Positions 17,400-24,308 of a DNA stretch of 64,000 nt are shown here, piece by piece. Every line of letters starts with the position of its first letter. The first letter of the stretch is position 1. The notes beneath the pieces are model-generated. The model was not told where the DNA came from, searched no databases, and saw only the letters and a program-made list of their open reading frames with translations. The DNA is taken from the NCBI GenBank assembly GCA_035276475.1, contig DATELQ010000087.1, positions 1-64,000 on the forward strand. The letters run 5' to 3'. This stretch comes from DATDFB01 sp035276475 (GTDB lineage Bacteria; Acidobacteriota; Thermoanaerobaculia; Gp7-AA8). Position numbers and translations under genes: made by a program.

Positions 17400-18791
17400 A
17401 TGCCAGTCATTCTCGTCGTCGACGACAGCGAGCTGAATCGCCAGATCGCCGTGGAGCGCCTGGCCGAGCGCGGCTTTGTCGTGGCCGAGGCGGCGGATGG
17501 GGCGGCGGCGCTGCGGGAGGTGGAGGCGCGGCGGTACGACCTCGTGCTCCTCGACATCATGATGCCGGGGCTCGACGGGATCTCGGTCCTGCGCCGCATC
17601 CGCGAGCTCTACGCCCTCGCGGAGCTGCCGGTCATCATGGCCACGGCGCGCGGCGACCGCGCCGACGTCGTCGAGGCGCTGCAGAGCGGCGCGAACGACT
17701 ACGTCGTCAAGCCGCTCGACTTCGCGGTCGTGGGCGCGCGCATCGAGACGCAGCTGGCCATCAAGGCCGCGAGCGACACCATGCGCGCCGAGCTCTCCGC
17801 CGCGAACGCCCGCGCGCAATTGCGGCGGCAGGAGATGCTCGACCGCGGCATTGACATCCTCCACATCTGCCCCAACTGCGGCCGCTGCTACGACCAGCGC
17901 ACGGCGCGCTGCGGCAGCGACGGCTGGGCGCTCGACGCGCCGCGCCTCCTGCCGTTCCGCATCCGCGGCCGCTACCGCTTCGTGCGCACGCTGTCGAGCG
18001 GCGGGATGTCGGCGCTCTACGAGGCGCACGACGAGAAGCTCGACCGCGCCGTGGCGGTGAAGCTGATCAAGCCGGAGCACTTCGACGATCCGACGATGCG
18101 CGTCCGCTTCGAGCAGGAGGCACGCGCCGTGGCGCGCATCGACCACCCCGGCGTGGTATCAATCTATGACTCCGGCGACATCGATGACGGCACGCTCTTT
18201 TTCGTGATGGAGCTCCTCCGCGGCATGAACCTCGGCCAGGTGATCCGCCGGTACGGTCCGGGCGCACCGCGGCAGGTGGCCGCGCTGGCGCGGCAGCTCG
18301 GCGCGGCCATCGGAGCAGCGCACCGCGCGGGCTTCATCCACCGCGACATCAAGCCCGAGAACATCTATCTAATGGATGCGGACGACGGCTTCCGCGTGAA
18401 GCTCCTCGACTTCGGCATCACCAAGCCGATCGGCTTCGACCCGCACGTGACGCAGACCGGGACGTTCATCGGCACGCCGGCGTACATGGCCCCGGAGCAA
18501 CTCCGCGGCGAAGAGGTCGACGTACGCGCCGACGTCTACGCGCTCGCGGCCGTGTTGTACGAGGCGCTGACGGGGCGGCGCGTGGTGGACGGGGTCGAGG
18601 CCGACGAACTGTTCGCGGCTGCGCTTGCAAAAAATCCGGCCGATCGTCCGACCGACGCCGAGGCGTGGGCATCGCGGATCGACGCAGCACTCAGCACCCA
18701 GCACTCAGGACTCGTTTCCGGCTGGCCGGCGCCGCTCGGCATCGCGCCTCCGGAGCCCGCCGTCATGTCCACGCAGCGAGTGTCACAATGA
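17400..18791 (+). CDS. Receiver / zinc-ribbon / Ser-Thr kinase fusion protein
   Basis: This 463-residue regulator joins three parts. Residues 1-120 are a response-regulator receiver with VLVVDD-like acidic residues, phospho-acceptor LLDIMMPG and switch lysine VVKPLD. A coiled stretch follows, then a four-cysteine zinc ribbon CPNCGRCYDQRTARCG (about 157-172). Residues 190-440 are a Hanks-type kinase with VAVKLIKP, HRDIKPENIY, LLDFGITKP and GTPAYMAPEQ. No membrane segment is seen, so it is probably cytoplasmic. It could pass two-component phosphorylation into Ser/Thr phosphorylation. The C-terminal tail is partly encoded by heptamer repeats. Its stop overlaps the start of the next gene (ATGA). 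Confidence 0.9.
   Translation: MPVILVVDDSELNRQIAVERLAERGFVVAEAADGAAALREVEARRYDLVLLDIMMPGLDGISVLRRIRELYALAELPVIMATARGDRADVVEALQSGANDYVVKPLDFAVVGARIETQLAIKAASDTMRAELSAANARAQLRRQEMLDRGIDILHICPNCGRCYDQRTARCGSDGWALDAPRLLPFRIRGRYRFVRTLSSGGMSALYEAHDEKLDRAVAVKLIKPEHFDDPTMRVRFEQEARAVARIDHPGVVSIYDSGDIDDGTLFFVMELLRGMNLGQVIRRYGPGAPRQVAALARQLGAAIGAAHRAGFIHRDIKPENIYLMDADDGFRVKLLDFGITKPIGFDPHVTQTGTFIGTPAYMAPEQLRGEEVDVRADVYALAAVLYEALTGRRVVDGVEADELFAAALAKNPADRPTDAEAWASRIDAALSTQHSGLVSGWPAPLGIAPPEPAVMSTQRVSQ
18685..18712. repeat. Heptanucleotide tandem repeat in kinase tail
   Basis: Four CAGCACT-like units (CAGCACT, CAGCACC, CAGCACT, CAGGACT) encode part of the kinase C-terminal tail (ALSTQHSG). The unit is the reverse complement of the GTGCTGC repeat in E1-alpha, apart from its last base. 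Confidence 0.85.
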
Positions 18792-19708
18792 CGCTCATGC
18801 GCCGCATTCTGCTGCTCTGCTTTCTCGCCGCCACCGCCGCCCGCGCCGACTTTCGCGAGTTCAAGGAGGTGGCGATCGACCCGCGCATCGAGACCGCGCT
18901 GCGCCACGCCGCGGAGACGACGCTCAAAGACTTCCCGAAGCTGACCGCCGACAACCTCGCGCTCAGCGTCGTCGACGTGACGAAGCCCGAGCTCCTCGCC
19001 CGCGGCGACTACCACGGCGACGCGCCGTTCTACCCCGCCTCCGTCGTCAAGCTCTACTTCATGGCCGAGACCTTCCATCAGAAGGCGGAGACGGAGAAGG
19101 ACGTCGACCGGGCCCTCAAAGAGATGATCCACGTGTCGGACAACGACGCCACGGCGTTCATTCTCGACACGATCTCCGACACCTGCAGTGGCCCGTGGCT
19201 GGAAGGGCGGGCGCTCAACAAGTTCATCGAGAAGCGGCGCGTGGTGAACCGCTGGCTGCAGCCGATGGGCTACGACATCAGCGCCATGGCCAAGCCGTGG
19301 AGCTTCGGCCCCTTCGGCCGCGACATGCAGGTCATGGGGGAGAATCGGGTCAACCGCAACCGCAGCAGCGCCAACGCCGTCGCCTCGCTCCTGCTCTGGA
19401 TCGTGCGCGGCCGCGCCGTCTCGCGCGAGGCCAGCGCGGCCATGATGGCGTTGCTGGAGCGCCCGCTCAACCCGCCGCGCGCCGATGAGAATCAGGTCAA
19501 GGAGTTCATCGGCGCGTCGCTGCCGCCGGCGGCGCGCCTCTACTCGAAGGCCGGCTGGACGAGCGAAGTGCGCCACGACGCCGCCTACATCGAGATGCCG
19601 GGCGGCAAGCACCTCGTGCTCGTCATCTTCACGCGCGGCGTAGCGGACGACGTCACGCTCGTGCCGGCCATCGCCAAGCACGTGCTGGAGGAGCTGGGAG
19701 TGCAGTGA
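18788..19708 (+). CDS. Secreted class A beta-lactamase-like serine hydrolase
   Basis: This 306-residue protein has a signal peptide (MRRILLLCFLAATAARA) and the serine beta-lactamase/DD-peptidase fold. The SxxK motif is Ser85-Val-Val-Lys88 in YPASVVKLYF, the SDN loop is Ser117-Asp118-Asn119, and the KTG box is Lys254-Ala-Gly. The SDN loop argues for class A. A beta-lactamase, a transpeptidase-like enzyme or another periplasmic esterase are all possible, and no resistance phenotype should be assumed. The first ATG (18788) overlaps the kinase stop; an ATG at 18797 is an alternative that places the signal peptide better. It is followed without a gap by the acyltransferase gene. Confidence 0.85.
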   Translation: MTLMRRILLLCFLAATAARADFREFKEVAIDPRIETALRHAAETTLKDFPKLTADNLALSVVDVTKPELLARGDYHGDAPFYPASVVKLYFMAETFHQKAETEKDVDRALKEMIHVSDNDATAFILDTISDTCSGPWLEGRALNKFIEKRRVVNRWLQPMGYDISAMAKPWSFGPFGRDMQVMGENRVNRNRSSANAVASLLLWIVRGRAVSREASAAMMALLERPLNPPRADENQVKEFIGASLPPAARLYSKAGWTSEVRHDAAYIEMPGGKHLVLVIFTRGVADDVTLVPAIAKHVLEELGVQ

Positions 19709-21204
19709 TGGCGTGGATCCTGGCCGCCGCTGCGCTCGTCGTCATCGCCGTCGTGGCGGCGATTCTCGGCAAGCGCCACGCGCGGCGGCTGCAGCGCGAG
19801 CGGAAGATCCACGTCGACAAGTTCAAGCTCAAGCGGCGCCACGCCCTCATCGAGCTCGAAGTCTTCGGCTCGCGCGACGTCGTCGACGCCGTGCGCGAGT
19901 ACGCCAAGACGCACCACGTCTCCGTTGAAGAAGCGACGAAGCAGGCCAAGGGCTACCTGCGCGAGATCGTCCCGAAGTTCAACCTCCTCGCGTACTACCG
20001 CTTCGGCGCGCCGCTGGCGCGCGCGATCATGCACTTCCTCTACCGCCCCGTCGTCGAGCGGAAGACGCTGCAGGAGTTCAACGCCACCGCGCCGCGCGGC
20101 GCGTCGGTCGTCTACATCATCAACCACCGCTCCAACGCCGATTACGTCCTCGTCGCGCACATGCTCTTCAAGTTCGTCTCGCTCTCGTACGCCATCGGGG
20201 AGTGGGCGCGCATCTGGCCGCTCAACCACATCTTCAAATGGTTCGGCGGCTACTTCATCCGCCGCCGCTACCGCGAGCCGCTCTACCACGCCGTGCTGTC
20301 GTCGTTCGTCCGGACGATCACGAAGAACGGCGTGACCCAGGGCGTCTTCATCGAAGGCGGCCTGACCCGCGACGGCGCGTTCCAGCGGCCGAAGCTCGGG
20401 ATGCTCGACTACATCGTCACCGCGAAGCGCGAGCCCGACTTCGACGGCCCGCTCGTCATCATCCCCACCGCCATCAACTTCGACCGCGTGCTCGAGGACC
20501 GCAACCTCACCGAGGAGCTGATCGGGAGGGAGGACCGCCGCACGAAAGGGGAGAAGTTGTCGTCGACGTTCGACTTCCTCTTCAAGGGACTGTGGCGCGG
20601 GATCTTCAAGCGCTTCAAGCGCTACGGCTACGCGATCGTGGCCTTCGGGAAGCCGATCGTCGTCGACGACTTTGCGCGCGCCCATCCCGGCCTTCTCGGC
20701 GACACCTACGAGTCGCGCAAGCCGGCCATGCAGGCGCTAGCCGACAAGATCATGGGCGAGATCTCCGACGCGCTGCCGGTCACGCCGGTGGCGCTCATCG
20801 CGCGCATCTTCGCCGAGGGGAAGGGGCCGCTGACGGATGCGGAGATCGTGGCGGCGGCGGAGCGGTACCGCGATGCGTGGCGCGACCGCGTCTGGATCAC
20901 GCGCGAGCGCAGCGGCGCCGAGCTTTGGAAGGCGGCGCGCAACGTCCTCGACCTGCGCCACCTCATCGAGCCCGCCGAGCAGTGGCGCTCCGACCTCTTC
21001 GACGGCGAAGGCGTTCCGGTGCTCGAGGACGCCTGGCAGTGGAACCCGAAGGAGCTCCTGCTGCGCGACTACTACGCGAACTCGCTCCTGACCTTCGACG
21101 AGGTCAAGAAGAGGGGATGGCCGGAGCGATTCACAAACCGATCGGCGACCTCGTCAGACCGTCATGAGTTACCTCGACCTGCCGCGTCTGACGTTCTTCG
21201 GTAA
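19708..21204 (+). CDS. PlsB-type glycerol-3-phosphate acyltransferase-like protein
   Basis: This roughly 498-residue acyltransferase probably transfers an acyl chain to a glycerol phosphate. It has an N-terminal membrane segment (residues 1-20), the catalytic HxxxxD motif as His140 and Asp145 in INHRSNADYV, and the glycerol-phosphate motif FIEGGLTRDGAFQRPKLG. Either GTG 19705 or ATG 19708 could be the start; both overlap the previous stop. Its last residues are odd: from about 21119 the frame runs into sequence shared with the upstream region of the second VioB-like gene (PERFTNRS) and overlaps the next gene by 41 nt. The original C-terminus may have been replaced. Confidence 0.85.
   Translation: MAWILAAAALVVIAVVAAILGKRHARRLQRERKIHVDKFKLKRRHALIELEVFGSRDVVDAVREYAKTHHVSVEEATKQAKGYLREIVPKFNLLAYYRFGAPLARAIMHFLYRPVVERKTLQEFNATAPRGASVVYIINHRSNADYVLVAHMLFKFVSLSYAIGEWARIWPLNHIFKWFGGYFIRRRYREPLYHAVLSSFVRTITKNGVTQGVFIEGGLTRDGAFQRPKLGMLDYIVTAKREPDFDGPLVIIPTAINFDRVLEDRNLTEELIGREDRRTKGEKLSSTFDFLFKGLWRGIFKRFKRYGYAIVAFGKPIVVDDFARAHPGLLGDTYESRKPAMQALADKIMGEISDALPVTPVALIARIFAEGKGPLTDAEIVAAAERYRDAWRDRVWITRERSGAELWKAARNVLDLRHLIEPAEQWRSDLFDGEGVPVLEDAWQWNPKELLLRDYYANSLLTFDEVKKRGWPERFTNRSATSSDRHELPRPAASDVLR
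21118..21163 (+). promoter_or_regulatory. Conserved 5' block upstream of VioB-like gene A
   Basis: This block matches 28295-28339 upstream of the paralogue. GATTCACAAACCG begins exactly 36 nt before the ATG in both, and CGTCATGAGTTA is shared at the start. It overlaps the acyltransferase tail. It may be a transcription or translation signal, or simply the edge of a duplicated segment. Confidence 0.5.
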
Positions 21205-22873
21205 GTTCACGGCGGACCCGTCGACCATCAACAATTTCCCGCCGAACTACGGCGTCCCGCACGAATACAACACGTCCGACGACAAGCCCGGCGGCGTGTC
21301 GTGGAACCCGTACGGCACCCACAGTTTCTCGCTCTCGGCCAGGGTCACGAACGTGAATCCGGGACCTGCCGAGAGCGGCTCGGTGACGTCGGTGGCCGCG
21401 GGCCAACCGGGAGCCGCCGTGCTCGTCGATCTCGATCCCGAACAGCAGATGGTGTCGCAGATCATCGGCATGCGGCTGACCATCACGGTGGGCAGCGGAT
21501 CGGTGACCGGAACATTCGTGCCGGTCAACTTCGTGGACATCTATTTCAATCGAATCGGAGGCACGAACCCGGTCGTGAAGGGCGACGGCCGCGCCGGCGC
21601 GGCGTACCAGAGCGTGCTCACCGACCTGGAGTGGAAGGAGCGGGAATCGCCGTTTCTCCGCGCATTGAAAGCGGCCAGCGCGAAGAGGCTTTCGATCCGA
21701 TTCAACGTCGACGCCTACAACATGTTTGCGGGCACGCCCACCTTCAACGAGGGGCGTGTGGCGGGGACGATCGGGCCGCATTTCAACGGCGAGCCGGCGA
21801 GCTTCACGAACGCGCGCTTCCTCCGGCCGGCCCCCGGCGCCGCCGCCGGCGGCTGGAATTACGTGCCGGCGAAGGTCGACCTCCGGCGCCGCAAGCTGAT
21901 CGTCGACCTCGGCAACGCCACATCGTGGACGTGGGGGGCGAAGAAGCCGGCGCCGTCGTCGACTGTGAAGCGCGTGCAAGTGGCGACGATCTCGTTCAAG
22001 GGGAAAAAGCCGAAGGCCGTGATCGATCCGTTTCCGCAGATGGTCGATACGTCGGATGCGGCTTACGAGGCCAATGCGTTCGTGCAGGAGCTCGACATCC
22101 CGGCGTCGATCCTGCCGGCCATCGGCTCGACGCCGCTCGGCATCGTCGCGAACGGCACGATCGTGCTGGCCGAGAACCCGAGCGGCGCCTACGCCAACGC
22201 CGACCCGTACGTCTTCCGGCTGAACCCCGGCGAGCGCGGCCAGGTCACGATTTGGGCGAACAGGTTCGGGAAGCCCGCGGCGAAGGTGAAGCTGGACCTC
22301 GATCTCGACCCGAAGCTGTTGCGGTCCCAGGTCGTCGGCAAAGCGAAGGTCGGCACGCCGGCCGGCGGCGTTGCGTTTCCGCGGTCGGTGACGACCGGCG
22401 GCGGCGGCCACGCCACGTTCACGATCAAGGCGGGCAACCCGAGGAATGCGCGCAAGGTCTACAACATCGACGGGCAGGTCTATCCGATCGTCTGGCGCTG
22501 GAACGAGGACGTCATGCCCGACGGCTCGGCGTTCATCAGCGCGAAGGTCTTCGACACCGCGCGCGTTCCCGCCCTGCCGACGTGGTGGCGCGACGTCTTT
22601 CCGATTCTCGTGCAGTACGCGTATCTCTACCCGGCGATGCAGGAGATCTTCCACCTCGATGACTATCCGACGGTAGTCCGGTACGCCCGGCAGATCATCG
22701 CGCGCCTCGATTTGCCGGAAGACGATCCGGAGATGATGCCGATCACGCGCGAGCTTTCCGCGGCAAAGAAGGCCATTCTCGTGAAGTGGGCGGCGGACCC
22801 GAAACATCCGCAGGGGAGGAAGCCGGTGCCGCCGCCGTACGAGCCGCCTCTGCCGCCGAAGCCCGGCACGTAG
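21164..22873 (+). CDS. VioB N-terminal-domain-like protein A
   Basis: This 569-residue cytoplasmic protein has no signal peptide. From memory, its start MSYLDLPRLTFFGKFTADPS parallels the VioB start (MSILDFPRIHFRG), and its end MPITRELSAAKKAILVKW (about residues 525-542) parallels VioB STRELSAPKARLFLKY. Intermediate blocks (NMFAGTPTF, LYPAMQEIF) also align. VioB makes the imine dimer in violacein synthesis, and its ferritin-like catalytic part follows this domain; here the protein ends in a Pro-rich tail instead, so the same reaction is unlikely. A near neighbour paralogue lies at 28340. Its 3' end overlaps the convergent PqqD-kinase gene by 131 nt. Function is unknown; a binding or scaffold role beside the peptide operon is inference. 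Confidence 0.75.
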   Translation: MSYLDLPRLTFFGKFTADPSTINNFPPNYGVPHEYNTSDDKPGGVSWNPYGTHSFSLSARVTNVNPGPAESGSVTSVAAGQPGAAVLVDLDPEQQMVSQIIGMRLTITVGSGSVTGTFVPVNFVDIYFNRIGGTNPVVKGDGRAGAAYQSVLTDLEWKERESPFLRALKAASAKRLSIRFNVDAYNMFAGTPTFNEGRVAGTIGPHFNGEPASFTNARFLRPAPGAAAGGWNYVPAKVDLRRRKLIVDLGNATSWTWGAKKPAPSSTVKRVQVATISFKGKKPKAVIDPFPQMVDTSDAAYEANAFVQELDIPASILPAIGSTPLGIVANGTIVLAENPSGAYANADPYVFRLNPGERGQVTIWANRFGKPAAKVKLDLDLDPKLLRSQVVGKAKVGTPAGGVAFPRSVTTGGGGHATFTIKAGNPRNARKVYNIDGQVYPIVWRWNEDVMPDGSAFISAKVFDTARVPALPTWWRDVFPILVQYAYLYPAMQEIFHLDDYPTVVRYARQIIARLDLPEDDPEMMPITRELSAAKKAILVKWAADPKHPQGRKPVPPPYEPPLPPKPGT

Positions 22874-24029
22874 CCAACGCCGCGGCCATGTCCGCGATCG
22901 ACGGGTAGCGCTGCTGCGGGTCTTTGCTCAGCGCGCGGAAGAGGATGCGCTCGACCTCCGGCCAGGGCGCGGCGCCGCGGCTGGCGAACGGCAGCGGCGG
23001 CTCGCCGGCGATCTGCCGCGCCATCTCCTCTTCGCCGAGACGAAAGTCGAGGTAGTGATCGCCGGCGATCATGAGGTACAGCAGCGCGGCGAGCGCGTAC
23101 TGCTCGCCGGCGGCGGACGGGCGTTGCCGGCGCGTCGCCATCGACTCCGGCGGGAAGAAGTAGGCCACACCCGCGCGGCCGCTGCGCGGCACGCGGCCGC
23201 CGATCGACGCGTGCCCGAAATCGAGCAGCACGACCTCGCCGGCGGCGGCGATGTTCCGCGGGTGGACGTCACCGTGCACGACGCCGCGCGCATGCAGCGC
23301 CGCGTAGGCGCGTGCGATCCCGGCGCAAAGAGCGAGGAGGGCGGCGCGGTCGTCTCTCCGCGTTGCCGCCGCCGTGAGGGCATCGTCGCCCGTCGCCCAT
23401 TCCATGACCACGTAGGGCCGTCCCTGCCACGAGCCGGCGGCGATCGGGCGTGGCGCGATGCCGCTGCCGTCGAGGTGACGGAGGACGGACGTCTCGTTCC
23501 GGAACAGCGCGCGCACCGCGGGCGTTGAGGCGCGGGCGATCTTCAGCGCGGCGGCGCCGCCTCCGTTGCGGACTTCGTAGACCTCGCTGTCGTCGATGAC
23601 CCGCACGCAGCGAACGATCGTCCAGCCCGCGACGATCGCGCCGTCGTCGTACTGCGGCCGGAGCTCCGCTCCTTCCGCCGTGCCGGGCGCGACGAGATCG
23701 CCCCGCTGCACCAGCGCCGCGAGATACGGCAGCACCTCCTCGGCGCGGCGCCGGGGATCGATGCCGAGGACGCGGCTGTTCTCGGCGATGACATCGGCGA
23801 TCGTCCGCGGCGTGGCGAAGAGCGTCAGCAGCGCCGCTGTGCCGCCGTCGATGACCTGCGAGGAAGTCCGGCCGTGGCGATGCGAGAGGAGGAAATCACC
23901 CTCCTCGAATGCCATCCTGCGGCGCACGTCTTCGTCGAGCGCCGAGCAGGGGAGGAGGACGACGTTGCCGCTCAGGACGAACGGGAGCGTGGTGGCGACA
24001 GAGGCAGGCTTCCGGTCCGGCTCTGTCAC
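22743..24029 (-). CDS. PqqD-like domain fused to Hanks-type kinase
   Basis: This 428-residue protein starts at GTG 24029, one base after the stop of the Lys-rich peptide gene. Residues about 14-115 resemble the PqqD/RiPP-recognition winged helix (GGTAALLTLFATPRTIADVI, then LPYLAALVQRGDLV). Residues 135-385 form a kinase with Lys163, the catalytic loop HGDVHPRN (252-259), DFG (270-272) and a C-lobe ending KDPQQRYPSIADMA. The HGDVHP loop recalls lanthipeptide LanKC/LanL kinase domains, but no lyase or cyclase domain is present. A Pro/Ala-rich tail overlaps VioB-like gene A on the other strand. The context suggests that it binds and phosphorylates the adjacent peptide; this is inference. Confidence 0.78.
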   Translation of the reverse strand: MTEPDRKPASVATTLPFVLSGNVVLLPCSALDEDVRRRMAFEEGDFLLSHRHGRTSSQVIDGGTAALLTLFATPRTIADVIAENSRVLGIDPRRRAEEVLPYLAALVQRGDLVAPGTAEGAELRPQYDDGAIVAGWTIVRCVRVIDDSEVYEVRNGGGAAALKIARASTPAVRALFRNETSVLRHLDGSGIAPRPIAAGSWQGRPYVVMEWATGDDALTAAATRRDDRAALLALCAGIARAYAALHARGVVHGDVHPRNIAAAGEVVLLDFGHASIGGRVPRSGRAGVAYFFPPESMATRRQRPSAAGEQYALAALLYLMIAGDHYLDFRLGEEEMARQIAGEPPLPFASRGAAPWPEVERILFRALSKDPQQRYPSIADMAAALATCRASAAEAARTAAAPASSPADVSGPPPTSREWPSLPRKARA

Positions 24030-24030
24030 C

Positions 24031-24246
24031 TTATTTTTTCTTGGAGCCCTTCTTACTCGGTGCCTTCGACGCCTTCTTCGATCCCTTGGTGGATCCCGTC
24101 GACGATCCCTTCTTGCCGCCCTTGGATCCTTTGTTGTCGTCGTCGTCGTACGGACGCCAGGCAGTGTCGAGATACTGCGGGTAAACCGGCATGCGCAAGC
24201 CCTCGCCGGGCAGAACGTTGATTGCGAGATCTCTGACGTTGAGCAT
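24031..24246 (-). CDS. Lys/Gly/Ser-rich 71-residue peptide, candidate RiPP precursor
   Basis: This short gene has a strong Shine-Dalgarno (GAAGGAGAA) and encodes 71 residues. The N-terminal half is mixed and leader-like (MLNVRDLAINVLPGEGLRMP, then PQYLDTAWRPYDDDD). The C-terminal half is almost only Lys, Gly, Ser and Thr in repeated KGSK/KKGS units, ending SKKGSKKK. There is no signal peptide. It lies 1 nt upstream of the PqqD-kinase gene and downstream of a PknB-TolB kinase and a 2OG-Fe(II) oxygenase. That is the layout of a ribosomal peptide precursor with modifying enzymes, Ser/Thr or Lys being the likely targets. A basic nucleic-acid-binding tail protein is an alternative. Confidence 0.7.
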   Translation of the reverse strand: MLNVRDLAINVLPGEGLRMPVYPQYLDTAWRPYDDDDNKGSKGGKKGSSTGSTKGSKKASKAPSKKGSKKK

Positions 24247-24308
24247 CGTTCTCCTTCTTTCCCGAATCGGAAGCCCTCGATGAAGGAGTGATCGAGAGAC
24301 GGAAAGTC

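Noticed and set aside
18788..19708. Antibiotic-resistance beta-lactamase
   Set aside because: The fold and SxxK/SDN motifs fit, but the KTG box is KAG and no resistance context is visible, so the name is kept general.
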